Positions 8,832 through 18,689 of a DNA stretch of 64,000 bases are shown here, piece by piece. Position numbers and translations under genes: made by a program. This DNA is from Streptomyces sp. NBC_00273 (lineage in GTDB: Bacteria > Actinomycetota > Actinomycetes > Streptomycetales > Streptomycetaceae): positions 744,001-808,000 of the forward strand of contig NZ_CP108067.1 of assembly GCF_036178145.1 (NCBI RefSeq), given 5' to 3'. Within the stretch, counting starts at the first letter, position 1, and every line of letters starts with the position of its first letter. The notes beneath the pieces were generated by a model. That model ran no database searches. It was not told the origin of the DNA and saw only the letters and a list, made by a program, of their open reading frames with translations.

Positions 8832-9992
8832 TCAGGTATCGCGCCGGCGACGGAACTTCGCCTCGAGTAGATCGGTGAAGATCCCGATGGGGTCGTCCCA
8901 ACCGCCATTGCTCCAGTCACCGTTGACGTTGGTGGTGACCATCTGTTCGCCATCACGAGCGCCGTAGGCGTAGGACCACGATCCGAAGAGCGCACCCCCC
9001 ATGCCCCAGACCGTTTCCCCGCAGGGCAGTGTCACTGAGGAAACGCCGAGGCCGTAGGCGGCGTTGGGAATCCAGTCGCGGGTGGGCACGGTGGTGAACA
9101 TGTCGCCTTGTTGGTCCGGTGGCAGTATCCGGCCCCCCAGCAGGGCGGCGAAGAACCGGTTGAGGTCCCCGGCGGTGGAGATCATGCCGCCGGCTGCCCA
9201 GAACATGGATGGATCAAGCTCGGTCGCGTCGTGGACCGGCGCACCGGGGTCGGTCTGGAACAGCTTCGTGTAGTGCCGGGAGTGCGGTCCGTGGATCGTC
9301 GGGTCGCTGCCGTGCGGCAGGTACGTACCGGCCAGGCCGAGGGGGCGCGAGATCCTCCCCGTGATCTCCTCGGCAAGCGCGCGGCCGGTGGCCCGTTCGA
9401 CGATCACGCCTGCAAGGACGTAGTTGGTGTTGGAATACGCCCAGCCCGAACCCGGTGTGAAGGTGGGCGGATGGGACATGGCGATCTGCACCAGCGACTC
9501 GGGCGGGTGTGTCTCGTACCGGTTCAGCGCTTCCTGGTCATCGATGTAGTTGAAGATCCCGCTGGTGTGGTTGAGCAGCATCCTGATGTTCACCCTGGCA
9601 CCGTCGTGGTGATGGCCATGGACCACGCCGGGCAACCACTGTTCCACGGTGTCGTCCAGGCTCAGCCTGCCTTCCGCCACCAGCTGCAGCACGACGGTGG
9701 CGACGAACGTCTTGCTGATGCTGCCGATGCGGAACCGGTCCTGCGGTGAACGCTTGCGGCCGCTTCGGGTGTCGGCCACTCCTGCGGTCCCGAACCACTG
9801 CCGGTCGCCGTCGCGAACCTCAACGAGCATGCCTGGAAGGCCGCCTTGAATCACGGCTTGCTGAAGTAAGCGCTCGACCGCCTCGTAGCCCTCGCCCCCT
9901 GAGGCAGGCGCGGACTGAGGGGCCGCGCCCCCTCCTCCGACCGGTTCGACGCCCGATCGGCCGTTGTCTGCATGAGCGGTGTGTTGGTGCAT
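8832..9992 (-). CDS. Serine hydrolase of the beta-lactamase/DD-peptidase fold
   Basis: 386 residues from an ATG with a strong AGGAGG site. The class C beta-lactamase-like motifs are Ser91-x-x-Lys94 (SISK) and the Tyr-Ser-Asn of WAYSNTNY. In the third motif, where His-x-Gly is usual, this protein has WGMGGALFG, a Met in the usual His position. There is no signal peptide; the N terminus is a Gly/Ala-rich tail, so it looks cytoplasmic. Members hydrolyse esters, D-amino peptides or beta-lactams, and the substrate cannot be told here. The loss of the motif His is worth checking. Confidence 0.85.
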   Translation of the reverse strand: MHQHTAHADNGRSGVEPVGGGGAAPQSAPASGGEGYEAVERLLQQAVIQGGLPGMLVEVRDGDRQWFGTAGVADTRSGRKRSPQDRFRIGSISKTFVATVVLQLVAEGRLSLDDTVEQWLPGVVHGHHHDGARVNIRMLLNHTSGIFNYIDDQEALNRYETHPPESLVQIAMSHPPTFTPGSGWAYSNTNYVLAGVIVERATGRALAEEITGRISRPLGLAGTYLPHGSDPTIHGPHSRHYTKLFQTDPGAPVHDATELDPSMFWAAGGMISTAGDLNRFFAALLGGRILPPDQQGDMFTTVPTRDWIPNAAYGLGVSSVTLPCGETVWGMGGALFGSWSYAYGARDGEQMVTTNVNGDWSNGGWDDPIGIFTDLLEAKFRRRRDT

Positions 9993-10192
9993 GTGGTCCT
10001 CCTCGTCGCGTGTGACGCATAGATGACCGCCTGGCCCGTGTCCACAGCGTGATTCACTGGCCCACCCGCCCTCACCAGCGACTTTGCACCCGGCGGAGCG
10101 TGCGATCCATCGTGCACGCCTACAGGACCCAGTGCACATCACGGCAGGGGCACTGCCGCGGGTGAACTGGCAGTGTCGGCTGCTTCCAGCGG

Positions 10193-10669
10193 TCACTGAT
10201 CCTGGCTGGTGAGCGTCTGCCGAACGCGGTCCGCCAGCTCGGCCTGATCGACACCGGCCAAGGCGAGAGCACGTGGCACGGTGCCGATTTGAGCCTGCAG
10301 GATCCCGAGCAGCAGATGCGCCGACCGTAGGTCCTTCTTCCGGGCGGAGGCGAAGCTCCGCTCCAGGGCGAGTCTGGCGGACGCACCCAGCTTGGGCTGC
10401 CGGGAAACGGGGCTCGGCCTGGGGAGGTCATGGGTGGCCGGAGACACTCCAACCATGCTCAGGCTGTGCTCGAACTCTCGATCCAGTGCGTCGCGGACAG
10501 CAGCGCGATCGAGCCCGACCGAAGCCAGGGCCTGCTGTGCGGTAGCCCCCTGATCGGCGGCGAGCGACAACAGGAGATGGTGCGCGTCGATCGTCGCCGA
10601 CCCGTCTTCCTGGGCTTCGTGCATCGCCCGCACGATGACCGCGTGCAGGTACTTGTCAAACGCGCTCAT
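10193..10669 (-). CDS. Clp N-terminal domain protein
   Basis: 158 residues comprising two Clp_N-type helical repeats (about 1-75 and 85-155), with the hallmark segments DAHHLLLSLA and SAHLLLGIL. No AAA+ ATPase follows, so this is a stand-alone adaptor-like protein, not ClpA or ClpC. Its start overlaps the end of the HTH gene by 14 bases, indicating translational coupling. This pair is a recurring actinobacterial arrangement. A possible role is presenting clients to ClpCP or antagonising it; the role is inferred. A second Clp-N protein lies at 44818-45786. Confidence 0.8.
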   Translation of the reverse strand: MSAFDKYLHAVIVRAMHEAQEDGSATIDAHHLLLSLAADQGATAQQALASVGLDRAAVRDALDREFEHSLSMVGVSPATHDLPRPSPVSRQPKLGASARLALERSFASARKKDLRSAHLLLGILQAQIGTVPRALALAGVDQAELADRVRQTLTSQDQ

Positions 10670-10901
10670 CGCCGCGCCTCCTCAGCTTGACTCCGGCGGC
10701 GATGAGCCGCTTGGCGTGCTTCTTGTGGACGGCTTGGCGGGTGACACCGAGCGCCTCGGAGACCTGCGGCCAGCTCCAGCCCGCCCGCATGGCCTGCTCG
10801 ACGGCGGCGTCCTCCAGTTGATCGGCAAGACGCCGCAACGCCACGACGGCCGCCAGGGCGTCAGCGGGCTCATCAGGAAGGGGACTCTCACCAACGGACA
10901 T
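10656..10901 (-). CDS. Small helix-turn-helix protein coupled to Clp-N gene
   Basis: 81 residues from ATG 10901. The C-terminal half carries a clear HTH (WPQVSEALGVTRQAVHKKHA), preceded by a short helical region. It overlaps the Clp-N gene. The promoter carries nested inverted repeats, suggesting autoregulation. No good Shine-Dalgarno precedes the ATG, so translation may be leaderless. Confidence 0.8.
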   Translation of the reverse strand: MSVGESPLPDEPADALAAVVALRRLADQLEDAAVEQAMRAGWSWPQVSEALGVTRQAVHKKHAKRLIAAGVKLRRRGDERV

Positions 10902-10914
10902 GTAAGCAACTGTA

Positions 10915-10937
10915 GTTGACTAACGAAGATAGTCAAC
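10915..10937. promoter_or_regulatory. Inverted repeats upstream of HTH/Clp-N operon
   Basis: GTTGACTA (10915-10922) and TAGTCAAC (10930-10937) are perfect 8-bp arms with a 7-base spacer. A second small dyad, CAACT-GT-AGTTG, overlaps at 10907-10918. This is a likely operator for the HTH protein. Confidence 0.5.
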
Positions 10938-11149
10938 CCGAGTTGCTAGTGGCTGGGACAGGTTTCGGTGATCCGTCGGAGGCTCGTGATCACGGCAGCG
11001 GACCGGGCAGAGGGATGGCCCAACGCAGACCTACGATGCTTCCCCTCTATGGGGTTCCGGGTCTGGGGTGGTAGAGGCACCCGGCAGGTACAACGAGAGC
11101 GGGGTTCGGGCCCGCGGCCAGCACGTGTCCGCTGGGCCGGTGGCGGTCC

Positions 11150-11556
11150 GACCAGCGCCGCGCCTACCACGACCGGCGAGCGCGCGGCCGAGTTCGGGGA
11201 GCTGGGGATCGGGTGGGACACCACCGACGCCGCGTTCGAGCAGAACCCTGCCGCCGCGCGTGCGTACTTCGAGCTCCACGGGGCCCTCGCCGCCCGGCAG
11301 GCGCATCCGTCCTCGACATCGCGATCGCGTCGTCGGACGGTGGCTCGCCACCCAACGACGGAACCGGGACCGGCTGGGCGAGGAGGAGCAGCAGCGCCGG
11401 CTCGGCGAACTCGGCGTGAGGCTCGGAGTACGGCTCAGCAAGACCAGGAGCAGGCGGGACAGGTCAAAGAAGGGGCTCGGGAAGATGCTCCTCGGCTCCA
11501 TCGAACCGTTCCAGTTCCCAAACAACTCTGTTGCCCCACCGACGCCGCTGGTGTGA
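11150..11556 (+). pseudogene. Helicase-associated (HA) domain remnant
   Basis: Two frames carry parts of HA repeats of the type found in large actinobacterial plasmid helicases. The first is FEQNPAAARAYFELHGALAA near 11235-11295. After a shift comes VVGRWLATQRRNRDRLG and QQRRLGELGVRL near 11330-11430, ending at the stop before 11557. Start, helicase core and most repeats are missing. A similar remnant lies at 14960-15353. The family is inferred from the W-L-x(3)-R and L-x-x-L-G pattern. Confidence 0.5.
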
Positions 11557-11588
11557 AGATCTGCCAGCGATTCGAAGGAGTACCTGTC

Positions 11589-12343
11589 ATGGCCTACGAG
11601 GCCCTCACCGTATGTCTGTCTCCAACGGACGTACAGCAAGTCCGTGATGCGGTCAGGCGGGCCATGGCCCCGTTCGACAGGATGTCGGAAGACGTGCCGT
11701 GGGAACAGGCGGAATGGGATCTGTGGTCCCTCGGTACCGGCCGGGCTTCCTTCGCGGTGCGGCCGGGGGCGGAGTCCGACTCCCAGCTGATGCGGATCGT
11801 GGAGCCCCCGAGCCATTCGGCGCGGGTGCCCCTGCCCCCGTCGCGGTGCGACGGGGTCCGCGCCGGCTCCTGGACCTCGACACCAAGCGGGACGCGGTCG
11901 CCCGTCAGGCACACGCGGAATGGCGGGCGTGGAACGACTTCGCGCGGGCCTTCCCGCCGGGCCGTCCCATGCACGAACTCCGATGGGAGTACAACTCGGT
12001 CCACGGGCTGGGGCCGGATGATCGGTTCCGTGGAACGTACGAGCAGCAGGACGTCATTCGGGCCATTTCCGCGAATCCCGAAGTGGCTGCTCTCGTTGTC
12101 GACAAGGGCGACCCGATCCGCTGGTTCGCCGAGCCGGAGGACGTCTACGTCCGACGACTGAGCGCGGAGGTGAACCCGTCGGACGCGCTCCTCACGTTGG
12201 ACGGCCGTTGGCTCGACATATCCTCGGATGTGTTCGACGAGGAGACGAAGACGGACGGAAGCTCATACTTCGAGTACGCCGACGACTACCTGCGCCGCGT
12301 GCCCGACGACTGCTACCTAGTGAGGGTGCGGTTCCACAACTAG
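11589..12343 (+). pseudogene. Hypothetical, phage-type protein with one frameshift
   Basis: ATG 11589 has GAAGGAG nearby upstream. The first frame (MAYEALTVCLSPTDVQ, then EQAEWDLWSLGTGRASFAVR) runs to about 11860. The second continues LLDLDTKRDAVARQAHAEW and reads well to the TAG at 12341-12343 (WFAEPEDVYVRRL, YADDYLRRVPDDCYLVRV). Joined length is about 250 residues. The pattern resembles a conserved actinophage hypothetical protein, from memory only. The C-strings around 11830 make a sequencing indel possible. Confidence 0.6.
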
Positions 12344-12984
12344 CCTCGACCCGCCCTTGGTGACGGTCCATCGGTTCTCCGGCGGTCGGCCGTTTCGGCT
12401 CGTACGCCTGCGGGGTGTCGGAGGGCGGGGTGACGGTCGGATCGGGTTGAGGTCATCCGTGTCGTGGTTCGGCGTTCCGGGAGGGAACCACAGGGTCATG
12501 GCGGTCTCCGATGCAGTCCTGGTGGAGGAGGCAGCCGTACTCGTACCCGCAGGTGGCCCCGACCGCCTCGAACGCTGCCGACGCCAGCACGACGGCAGTA
12601 CGTAGAACGCGCTGCCAGACGGCCGTGGGAGCGCGGGCAAGGCCCAGGGAATGCCCGCTCAGTGGGGGACCGTGGCCGAGGTGCTCCCGAGGCCCTCTCC
12701 TGCTCCGAGCCCGCAGGCCGCGGGCCCGGGGCCGCAACGCAACGAAACGAAACGAAACGAGCGTACGCGAATCCAGCAGGGACGACGGTTTCCGCCGCGG
12801 CCCTTCGGGCATGTCGGCAAGCGCGCCTGTACCTCTGCCCGGAGCCTGGATGGCGGGTCGGCGCGTCGACTGGCAGCCTGGAGGAGAAGCCGTAGCGGCG
12901 GGCCGTGCCACGTGCCGCCACTTGCGCGACGTGGTGCCTCCGCTGCGGGAAACCACTGTTCGTGTTCGCGGGAGGTGGACCTCC
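12344..12984. other. No supported gene; short AACGA tandem repeat at 12736-12761
   Basis: Long frames here are compositional. A five-base tandem repeat (AACGA units, some degenerate) lies at 12736-12761. A minus-strand frame around 12453-12620 has some protein-like sequence (CGYEYGCLLHQDCIGDRH) but no credible start, so it is not called. Confidence 0.4.
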
Positions 12985-13596
12985 TTGAACAGGCACGCTT
13001 CTTTCGTCAGAACCGCACGGAGTCTCGCCGTGGCCGGAGTCCTATCGGCCGCACTGGTACCCGTATCGGCCGCACCGGCGACGGCCGCCGCGTGCGACGC
13101 GGCGGCCGCTGCCCGAGCCCCGAACAGCAGCAACGACAGCGCCGTACGGAACGCGCTGGTATGCCTCATCAACAATCAGCGCACGCAGAGGGGTCTGCCC
13201 GCCCTCACTACGAACCAGGCGCTGACAACTGCCGCGCAGCAGCACTCCGCCGCCGCCGTGCAGCTGAAGTGGTGGGGACCGGGTAAGGATTCGCACAGCA
13301 ACCCGCAGACCGGTTCGACACCGCAGAGCCGGATCAAAGCCGCGGGCTATTGCCCGAACCCCAGGTCATGGGCCGTCGCCGAGATCACGTACACCGGCTG
13401 GGGCGGCTCGGGGACGCCGAATGCCGCAGTCAACTGGTGGATGAACGTGAGCACGTGGGGCCACCGCCAGATCATCCTCGATCCGTCGATGCGAGAGATC
13501 GGCGCCTGGGCCCAGCCGGGTTCGGCTGACCCGGCCGGGGCCGGCGCGAGCCAGGCCGGAACGTACGTCGTGACGTTCGGGCGCTGCCAGCAGTGA
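12985..13596 (+). CDS. Secreted CAP-domain protein
   Basis: 203 residues from TTG 12985, with GGGAGG 9 bases upstream. Residues 1-35 are a Sec signal peptide (Arg, then SLAVAGVLSAALV, cleavage near ATAAA). The CAP/SCP domain follows: LINNQRTQRGLPALTTNQAL, a HSAAAVQ segment, and the C-terminal WMNVSTWGHRQIILDP with GTYVVTFG. Bacterial CAP proteins are extracellular, with lipid-binding or peptidase-like roles; no enzymatic role is certain. It stands alone on its strand. Confidence 0.85.
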   Translation: MNRHASFVRTARSLAVAGVLSAALVPVSAAPATAAACDAAAAARAPNSSNDSAVRNALVCLINNQRTQRGLPALTTNQALTTAAQQHSAAAVQLKWWGPGKDSHSNPQTGSTPQSRIKAAGYCPNPRSWAVAEITYTGWGGSGTPNAAVNWWMNVSTWGHRQIILDPSMREIGAWAQPGSADPAGAGASQAGTYVVTFGRCQQ

Positions 13597-14535
13597 ACCG
13601 GTGGGGTTCTAGAGCCACGGATCGTACTGCGCCCTGGCCCGGCGGGGGGGGCGTCTTTGGGAGCAGGGCATAGCAGGACTCCTCGGGGCCACTCGCCGGC
13701 AGGAATGGGGCAGTTGCGGCCGCCCGGCTCTGCCGGAACGGCGTGCAGCAGCAGGCCGGAACGGTGGTCCGGCAGGCATAGCACCAAGCTGATGCGCAGC
13801 TCGGACGGTGAACGCGCATTGTGTCGTGCCGCCCACCCGGCTGGGGGTGCGCAGTGATCATCGGCGGACTTTCGTCGAGGTGGTCGAGACGGCCCGAGTG
13901 ACGTCGATCGTGATGCCCCTGCCAGGCAGAACTGCGCCGTCCCCAGCCCACCGCCTGACACTGCCGCGGGGCTGCCCAGGGGCTGCGCGAGGTGGGCCGC
14001 CCCACCCGCACGGGAGTGCTGCACGAGCCTGCCTTCTGCAACACCCTCCGGGTCCGTCGACCACTTCTACTTCGCGGCGCACGGGGCCGTGTCGACGGCG
14101 CTCTCGACGCGCCTCGTGGTCGCCACGCCGGTGGGGGCAGCCGGCGGCGTGAGGTTCACCGCCGAGCGGCGCAGTGTCCGGCTCCGCCGGAGCGGTCTGT
14201 GGAAGGTGCGGGCCCCCGAGCGCCACGCACCCGCCAGCGCCACCGTCCCGGCCACCAGGCTCAGGGACAGGCCGCCTCTCGTACCCGGACTGGTCGACCC
14301 ACTAGCGGCACGCCGGCGCCGGTACGGCGCCGCCTGCCCGTCATCACCACTGCTCCCCTGTCCAGCGCCTACCGGCCTCGCCCCGCGCCCTGGCGGGCAC
14401 GGCCAGTTGCCGTTGAGCGAGGACGGCGGCTTCGGCCGAAGCCGGGCCGCCGCGGGGGCCGCGGCAGTGGGGGTGGTAGAGCGGGGGTGGCGGCCGGAGC
14501 GGGCGCGGGAGCGGGACTCGGCGGGGAGGCACGGC
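13597..14535. other. No confident gene
   Basis: Very GC-rich DNA with long frames on both strands but no recognisable product. A minus-strand segment near 14200-14290 has a hydrophobic run (GLSLSLVAGTVALAGAW), but the surrounding frame is compositional. Confidence 0.35.
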
Positions 14536-14830
14536 CTACGGTTCAGCGGGCGCGGACGCGGCAACGGCAGTCGCGGGGGCCTTGGCGGCGGCCTTGGCAA
14601 CGGCGGCGACGGCGACGGCCTGGTCCACGCCGACCCGGCTTGGTGGGCGCCGGTGAGGATCCTGGCGACGTCAATACCGGCGACGCCATGGCGGACCACC
14701 CCGCCCGCCGGTCCTGACCCGGCAGTCCGCCATAGGCCGGCCAGGCCAGGCCAGCGCCAGGCGCAACCTCCCGACCCCGACCGGAACCGGTCGACCACCC
14801 GTACCTCGCCCAGCACGGCGAACGACGGTG
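14536..14830 (-). pseudogene. Family X remnant, copy 1 (C-terminal part)
   Basis: Reading the minus strand, GIDVARILTGAHQAG is followed by a one-base shift. The next frame then reads VGVDQAVAVAAVAKAAAKAP to the TAG at 14536-14538. The Ala/Lys-rich end and the DVARIL...GVDQAV pattern match the tail expected for the unnamed protein family whose other parts lie at 17.3, 50.0 and 55.9 kb. Upstream sequence is scrambled across frames. Confidence 0.45.
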
Positions 14831-14959
14831 CGCCGGGCGCGGCCAGCGCCTCGATGGTGAGGCAATGTGCCCGCGGACAGGGCAGCGGGTACGTCGGCGT
14901 CGTCGGTGGACCAACCGGACGCGCAACCCTCGGTATCAGCGCCGTCAGCAAGGAGCAGG

Positions 14960-15353
14960 TGCGGGTCCGGGCGTGACCCAGCACGGTGAGCACGTCGGAC
15001 TGTGGCTCGCCACCCAACGCCGGGACTTGGGCAAGCTGAGCGCCGCACAGCAGCCAGAACGGCCGTGGCGGGCGGGGCCGCGCGGGCGGTATGGCCATAC
15101 AGCGGTACGGCCATACAGAAGGGCCTCCAAGCCTTCACGCAGTACACCGCGCGGGAAGGCGGGACGCCGGGGCGGGCCGTCGTCGAACGGTTCCCCGGCG
15201 GCACCGAACACCGCACCGACATCTGGATCAGCAACCAGAAGACCCACCGCGACACGCTCCGCGCCCGCCCAACTCTCCGCGCTCGCCGCACTCGGGGTCG
15301 ACTGGGCGCGGCCGTGCCCGCCGGCACACCCTGAACTCCGCAACTGGCCGTAG
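14960..15353 (+). pseudogene. Helicase-associated (HA) domain remnant, second locus
   Basis: HA-repeat sequence in three frames: HVGLWLATQRRDLGKLSAAQ near 14990-15050, EGLQAFTQYTAREGGTP through WISNQKTHRDTL near 15115-15265, then QLSALAALGVDWA near 15270-15310. These repeats normally follow a DEAD/DEAH helicase core, which is absent. Multiple frameshifts show real decay. Confidence 0.5.
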
Positions 15354-15426
15354 GACGCAGAGGCCGGGCCGGGGCCGGGGTCGGAGTCGGGGTCGGGTTC
15401 CCCTGCAGCGGTCCATCAAGAAGGGA

Positions 15427-15630
15427 TCAGATGGGCCGGACTTGCTGCGCCTGGGGACCCTTGGGGCCCTGGCCAGTGGTGAACTCGACCCGCTGGTTCT
15501 CCTCAAGCGACCGGAACCCGGACGCATCGATCTCGGAGAAATGCACGAACACGTCCGGAGTACCGTCATCCGGCGCAATGAACCCGAACCCCTTCTCCGC
15601 GTTGAACCACTTCACAGTCCCCTGAGCCAT
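15427..15630 (-). CDS. Cold shock domain protein (CspA type)
   Basis: 67 residues, the standard size. It carries RNP1 KGFGFI and RNP2 VFVHFSEI on the five-stranded OB fold, and starts [16 protein letters not shown]. It binds single-stranded nucleic acid as an RNA chaperone. The start has GGAAGG 7 bases upstream. Neighbours are decayed, so it is probably monocistronic. Confidence 0.95.
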   Translation of the reverse strand: MAQGTVKWFNAEKGFGFIAPDDGTPDVFVHFSEIDASGFRSLEENQRVEFTTGQGPKGPQAQQVRPI

Positions 15631-15849
15631 AACACGCCTTCCCGATCCACCCCAGCCCGCGAACACCGCGGCCGGTAGCAACCCGTTACTCCCCCACCCC
15701 CCACAGGCGAAACACCACCCAGGAGTGAACGAGACGAGACCGAGCACGACAACTCCCCCGCCACCCAGCCACACGAGCGCGGGGGCAACTTTCTGAGCTG
15801 GTGTTTTGTCGACCCAGGTGGTGATCTCGTGCCGTTGCTTCGGGGCCTT

Positions 15850-16160
15850 GGAGTAGATGGTGCCGAGGCGGCGGCCGGCCTTTCGGCGGGCAGGCTGTCG
15901 TCGCTCAGCGCGCCGGCGATCTCCCGGGCCCCGTATTCGGCGATCCGCCAGCACACCAACAGCGCACGGCGCGGCCAGCGGCTCATCCCTAGCCGTGCCG
16001 GTCAGCTGCCCGGCCATCGCGGCCAGGAGCGCGGCCAGCGACACGGCGGCCTCACGAACGACGGACAGGTGCGCGGTCCAATCCGCGAGCGGTCCCGACC
16101 GGTCGACGTCCGCTTCGTAGATCCGTGCCGCGAGCTCGCCAGCCCCTCAGCCTGCAGCCG
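15850..16160 (-). pseudogene. Hypothetical actinobacterial protein fragment
   Basis: One minus frame reads [20 protein letters not shown] and [20 protein letters not shown]. Another then continues [20 protein letters not shown] with [12 protein letters not shown]. Together they form a helical protein of about 95 residues split by a frameshift near 15985. The function is unknown. Confidence 0.4.
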
Positions 16161-16528
16161 TAGCCTTCCCCACTCCGAAGCCCGGCACATCGTCGACAGT
16201 CACGTCCAGGCGTGGGCGTGTGTAGCGCAGCGGGTGGCGAAGACGCCGCCTCGGTCGACGGCGGTGTCGGCGCTGATCTCCGCGACAGGGTCGGGGCAGA
16301 CCAGGGTCGCCGCGTCGCCAACGCGGGGCACAGCTCCCGGAGCTCCCAGGACCAGGAACACGCCGAGGTGCGGCGCTGGATCTCACCTTCGCGCAGGACC
16401 GGTCCAGTACTCCTGGGGGTGCCAAAAGTGGAGACGCCTGAACTGACCCGGGATCGACAGCGCCACCCCACCGCGATCACATAGTCCGGCAACCCGATCC
16501 ACGGACGGACCGGAGGTGACGTCGTCGC
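16161..16528. other. Decayed sequence
   Basis: A minus-strand stretch near 16203-16330 reads VGDAATLVCPDPVAEISADT and then stops. It looks like the C-terminal end of a lost gene. No start or family is visible. Confidence 0.3.
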
Positions 16529-17209
16529 TCAGCTGGATTCGCCCTGCGGACGTAGGACCATGAGCGAACCTTCCAAGGTCGCCACCATGGCAAAGGGGAA
16601 CCGGTCGACCTCAAGACAGAGCGCAACATCGTCAGGATGGACTCCTCGACGCACCCTCTCCGCCAGTTCGGCGGCGGCGCGTGACTCGGCAGCGCGGCGG
16701 AGGAACTCAGCTGCATCCGTCTCCGCCTCGGTGGCTCTCCGGGCGATGTACTGAGCACACGCCAGATCCTCCTCGGCCTGCCCAGCTTCACCGGTGACCA
16801 CGAACGTGACACTGTCGCTCCTGCGCGTCCGCAAGAGCCGAGCCGTTGCCTCCGCCACCACGAAGCCGGCGCACAGCACCAGCGACGCCTCCTTGACCGC
16901 AAGGGCGCCGACCGTTCCTGCCGTGGTCTTCTGCACGACGGTCCGTCCGCCGAGGTCGACGGACCGCAGCATGCCCGGCGAGTTGACCAAGTCGAACCCT
17001 GGCGCGGGCGGACCGTCTTTGAGCGCCACCCAATCCGGATGGCGGGCCTTGAGCGCCAGGGCTTCGTCCAGCGACTCAGCAAGAACGATCTTTTCTGCCC
17101 CCTGGGCAAAGGCCCAGGCTGCCACGGTGAAGGCACGCATGACGTCGACCACGACCGCCACGGACGGGGCTTCCAACAGATCAGCTATACCAAGGAATCG
17201 AGTGTCCAT
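16529..17209 (-). CDS. ComB-like 2-phosphosulfolactate phosphatase family protein
   Basis: 226 residues. It opens [22 protein letters not shown] and contains [13 protein letters not shown], then [13 protein letters not shown] and [15 protein letters not shown], a pattern matching the ComB family. ComB acts in archaeal coenzyme M synthesis; actinobacterial homologues lack the rest of that pathway and their role is open. An alternative start 6 codons upstream (17227) is possible; neither has a strong ribosome site. It lies downstream of a family X remnant on the same strand. Confidence 0.75.
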   Translation of the reverse strand: MDTRFLGIADLLEAPSVAVVVDVMRAFTVAAWAFAQGAEKIVLAESLDEALALKARHPDWVALKDGPPAPGFDLVNSPGMLRSVDLGGRTVVQKTTAGTVGALAVKEASLVLCAGFVVAEATARLLRTRRSDSVTFVVTGEAGQAEEDLACAQYIARRATEAETDAAEFLRRAAESRAAAELAERVRRGVHPDDVALCLEVDRFPFAMVATLEGSLMVLRPQGESS

Positions 17210-17250
17210 TCGGTCATGATTCCGCATGCCGGCCCCGGCCGTCAGGTGGT

Positions 17251-17700
17251 TCAGGTGCGCGTCGAGGGCCGCGGGGCCGTCGCTCTCGCCGATGTTCTGC
17301 AAACGGGCGGCCAGCAGATGCTCCCGGCGTTCACGGTGACGGCCCGATGGACTCCGGCAGTCATCCGGACCATCTGCGGGAGGATCACTCCCAGGTCGAC
17401 ACCGTCCTGCTCCGACCCAACGAGCCGCCGGGCCGTCTGCGGCCAGTCCGCGCCCTGCATCAGTACGGCCAGGGCGTCGTCGCCGAGGTGACCGCGCAGC
17501 TGGCCGGCCGACCAGCCCGGCGCCGTCTTCTCCACGTCCTCGCCGGGCTCCTCCTCCCGGCCGGTGGGGCGTTCTCGGGGGGTGACGCGGCGGACCGCGT
17601 CTGAGATCGTCATCACCAGGCGGTAGGCCATCGCCGCGGTCTGCGCCGCCTCCCCCAGCGCCTCCCCCAGCGCCTCGGCGACGGGGCGGCGGGCCCCGGT
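17251..17700 (-). pseudogene. Family X remnant, copy 2 (N-terminal and middle part)
   Basis: The minus frame reads [18 protein letters not shown], an acidic linker, then [31 protein letters not shown] and [20 protein letters not shown], after which it loses character. The last two blocks align by eye with copies at 49.9-50.3 kb and 55.7-56.2 kb. The frame runs open upstream into a Cys-rich stretch with no clear start. I do not recognise the family. Helical repeats of the W-(9-10)-L-x(5)-GVD type suggest a plasmid-transfer or mobile-element-associated protein, by inference. Confidence 0.45.
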
Positions 17701-17977
17701 GCGGTGTACGTGCCACCAGGCCGATACGGGACTTCGCGCCCGGCACCGCGACAGCAGCCCGACCCTTTGACCAGCACGACAGCCCCCTGCCGGGTGAACA
17801 GGCCACTGACACCAACCGCACTGACACGAAGCCGAGAGAGCGCACCCGGCGGCCAGGTGGCAGCCGGCGCAGCCCTCTGCGACCGTGTTGAGGGGGGGCT
17901 CCACCCATAATCCGCTCCTGCGGTAGGCAAACGCCGAGTGGGGCCCGGCCTGCCGCACGGGAATTACGGAGGCCCGT

Positions 17978-18496
17978 ATGACCATACGGACGCAGAACCC
18001 CACCCGTTTCGCGGTCGCCGCCGCGGCAATCCCCCTGGTGATCGCTCTGGCAGGCGGGCCGGTTCAGGCCAACGCCGCCGCACCCTGGCTGACCTGCGCC
18101 AAGGGGAACAGCCTTGTCTACGGGTCACCCGCGACGGTCACCCTGACCAACGGCGAGTTCCGGTTCCAGGCGTGCAGGACACCAAGCGGCTCCCTGGAGA
18201 GGGTCAAGCTCTCCTACGTCAAGAAGCAGGGGCCGCCTGTCGAGGTCGCCCTCGCCTGGGCATGGTCGACCCGCGACGGGAAGGAGAGCTTCATCCCACC
18301 GGAGCCCAACGGCGGGGACCATTTCCCCGTGACGCTTTCCGCCGGGCAAACCCACACGAACGACTTCTCGTTCGCCCCGGCAGGCGCCGACGGCAGCCGC
18401 CCCGCTCCCCGCTTCGCCTGCATCGAGGGCATCCTCCAAATCGGCCCTCCCGACACACCGGCGAAGACCCACCAGACAGCGAAGGGCTGCTTCTGA
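17978..18496 (+). CDS. Secreted hypothetical protein
   Basis: 172 residues; ATG 17978 with GGAGG 9 bases upstream. A Sec signal peptide spans residues 1-34 ([19 protein letters not shown], cleavage near ANAAA). The mature part has four Cys residues (CAKG, QACRTP, FACIE and the terminal GCF), suggesting two disulfides, and is rich in beta-type sequence. No enzymatic motif is seen. It appears intact. Confidence 0.75.
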   Translation: MTIRTQNPTRFAVAAAAIPLVIALAGGPVQANAAAPWLTCAKGNSLVYGSPATVTLTNGEFRFQACRTPSGSLERVKLSYVKKQGPPVEVALAWAWSTRDGKESFIPPEPNGGDHFPVTLSAGQTHTNDFSFAPAGADGSRPAPRFACIEGILQIGPPDTPAKTHQTAKGCF

Positions 18497-18689
18497 GGTT
18501 CGGGCCCGGGCAGCCTGGGCACCACGACCGCTGCGCACGCTCCGGAGACCCCACCGCAGCCGTCGGTGATGTCGGCCACCACGTAGCGGGCCAAGCCGCC
18601 GGAGGCTCGATGAGGCGCACGGTCTCCAGGTCGGTCGCGAACCAAGGCAACCGGTGGCGGGCCTGACCGAGGCACGACCTGAATCCTGC

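Noticed and set aside
12736..12761. AACGA short tandem repeat as a CRISPR or origin iteron
   Set aside because: Units are 5 bases and contiguous, with no spacers and no replication gene nearby.
13992..15098. Long frames on both strands at 14-15 kb as a secreted protein gene
   Set aside because: Composition-driven; only short blocks match other remnants, and these need several frames.
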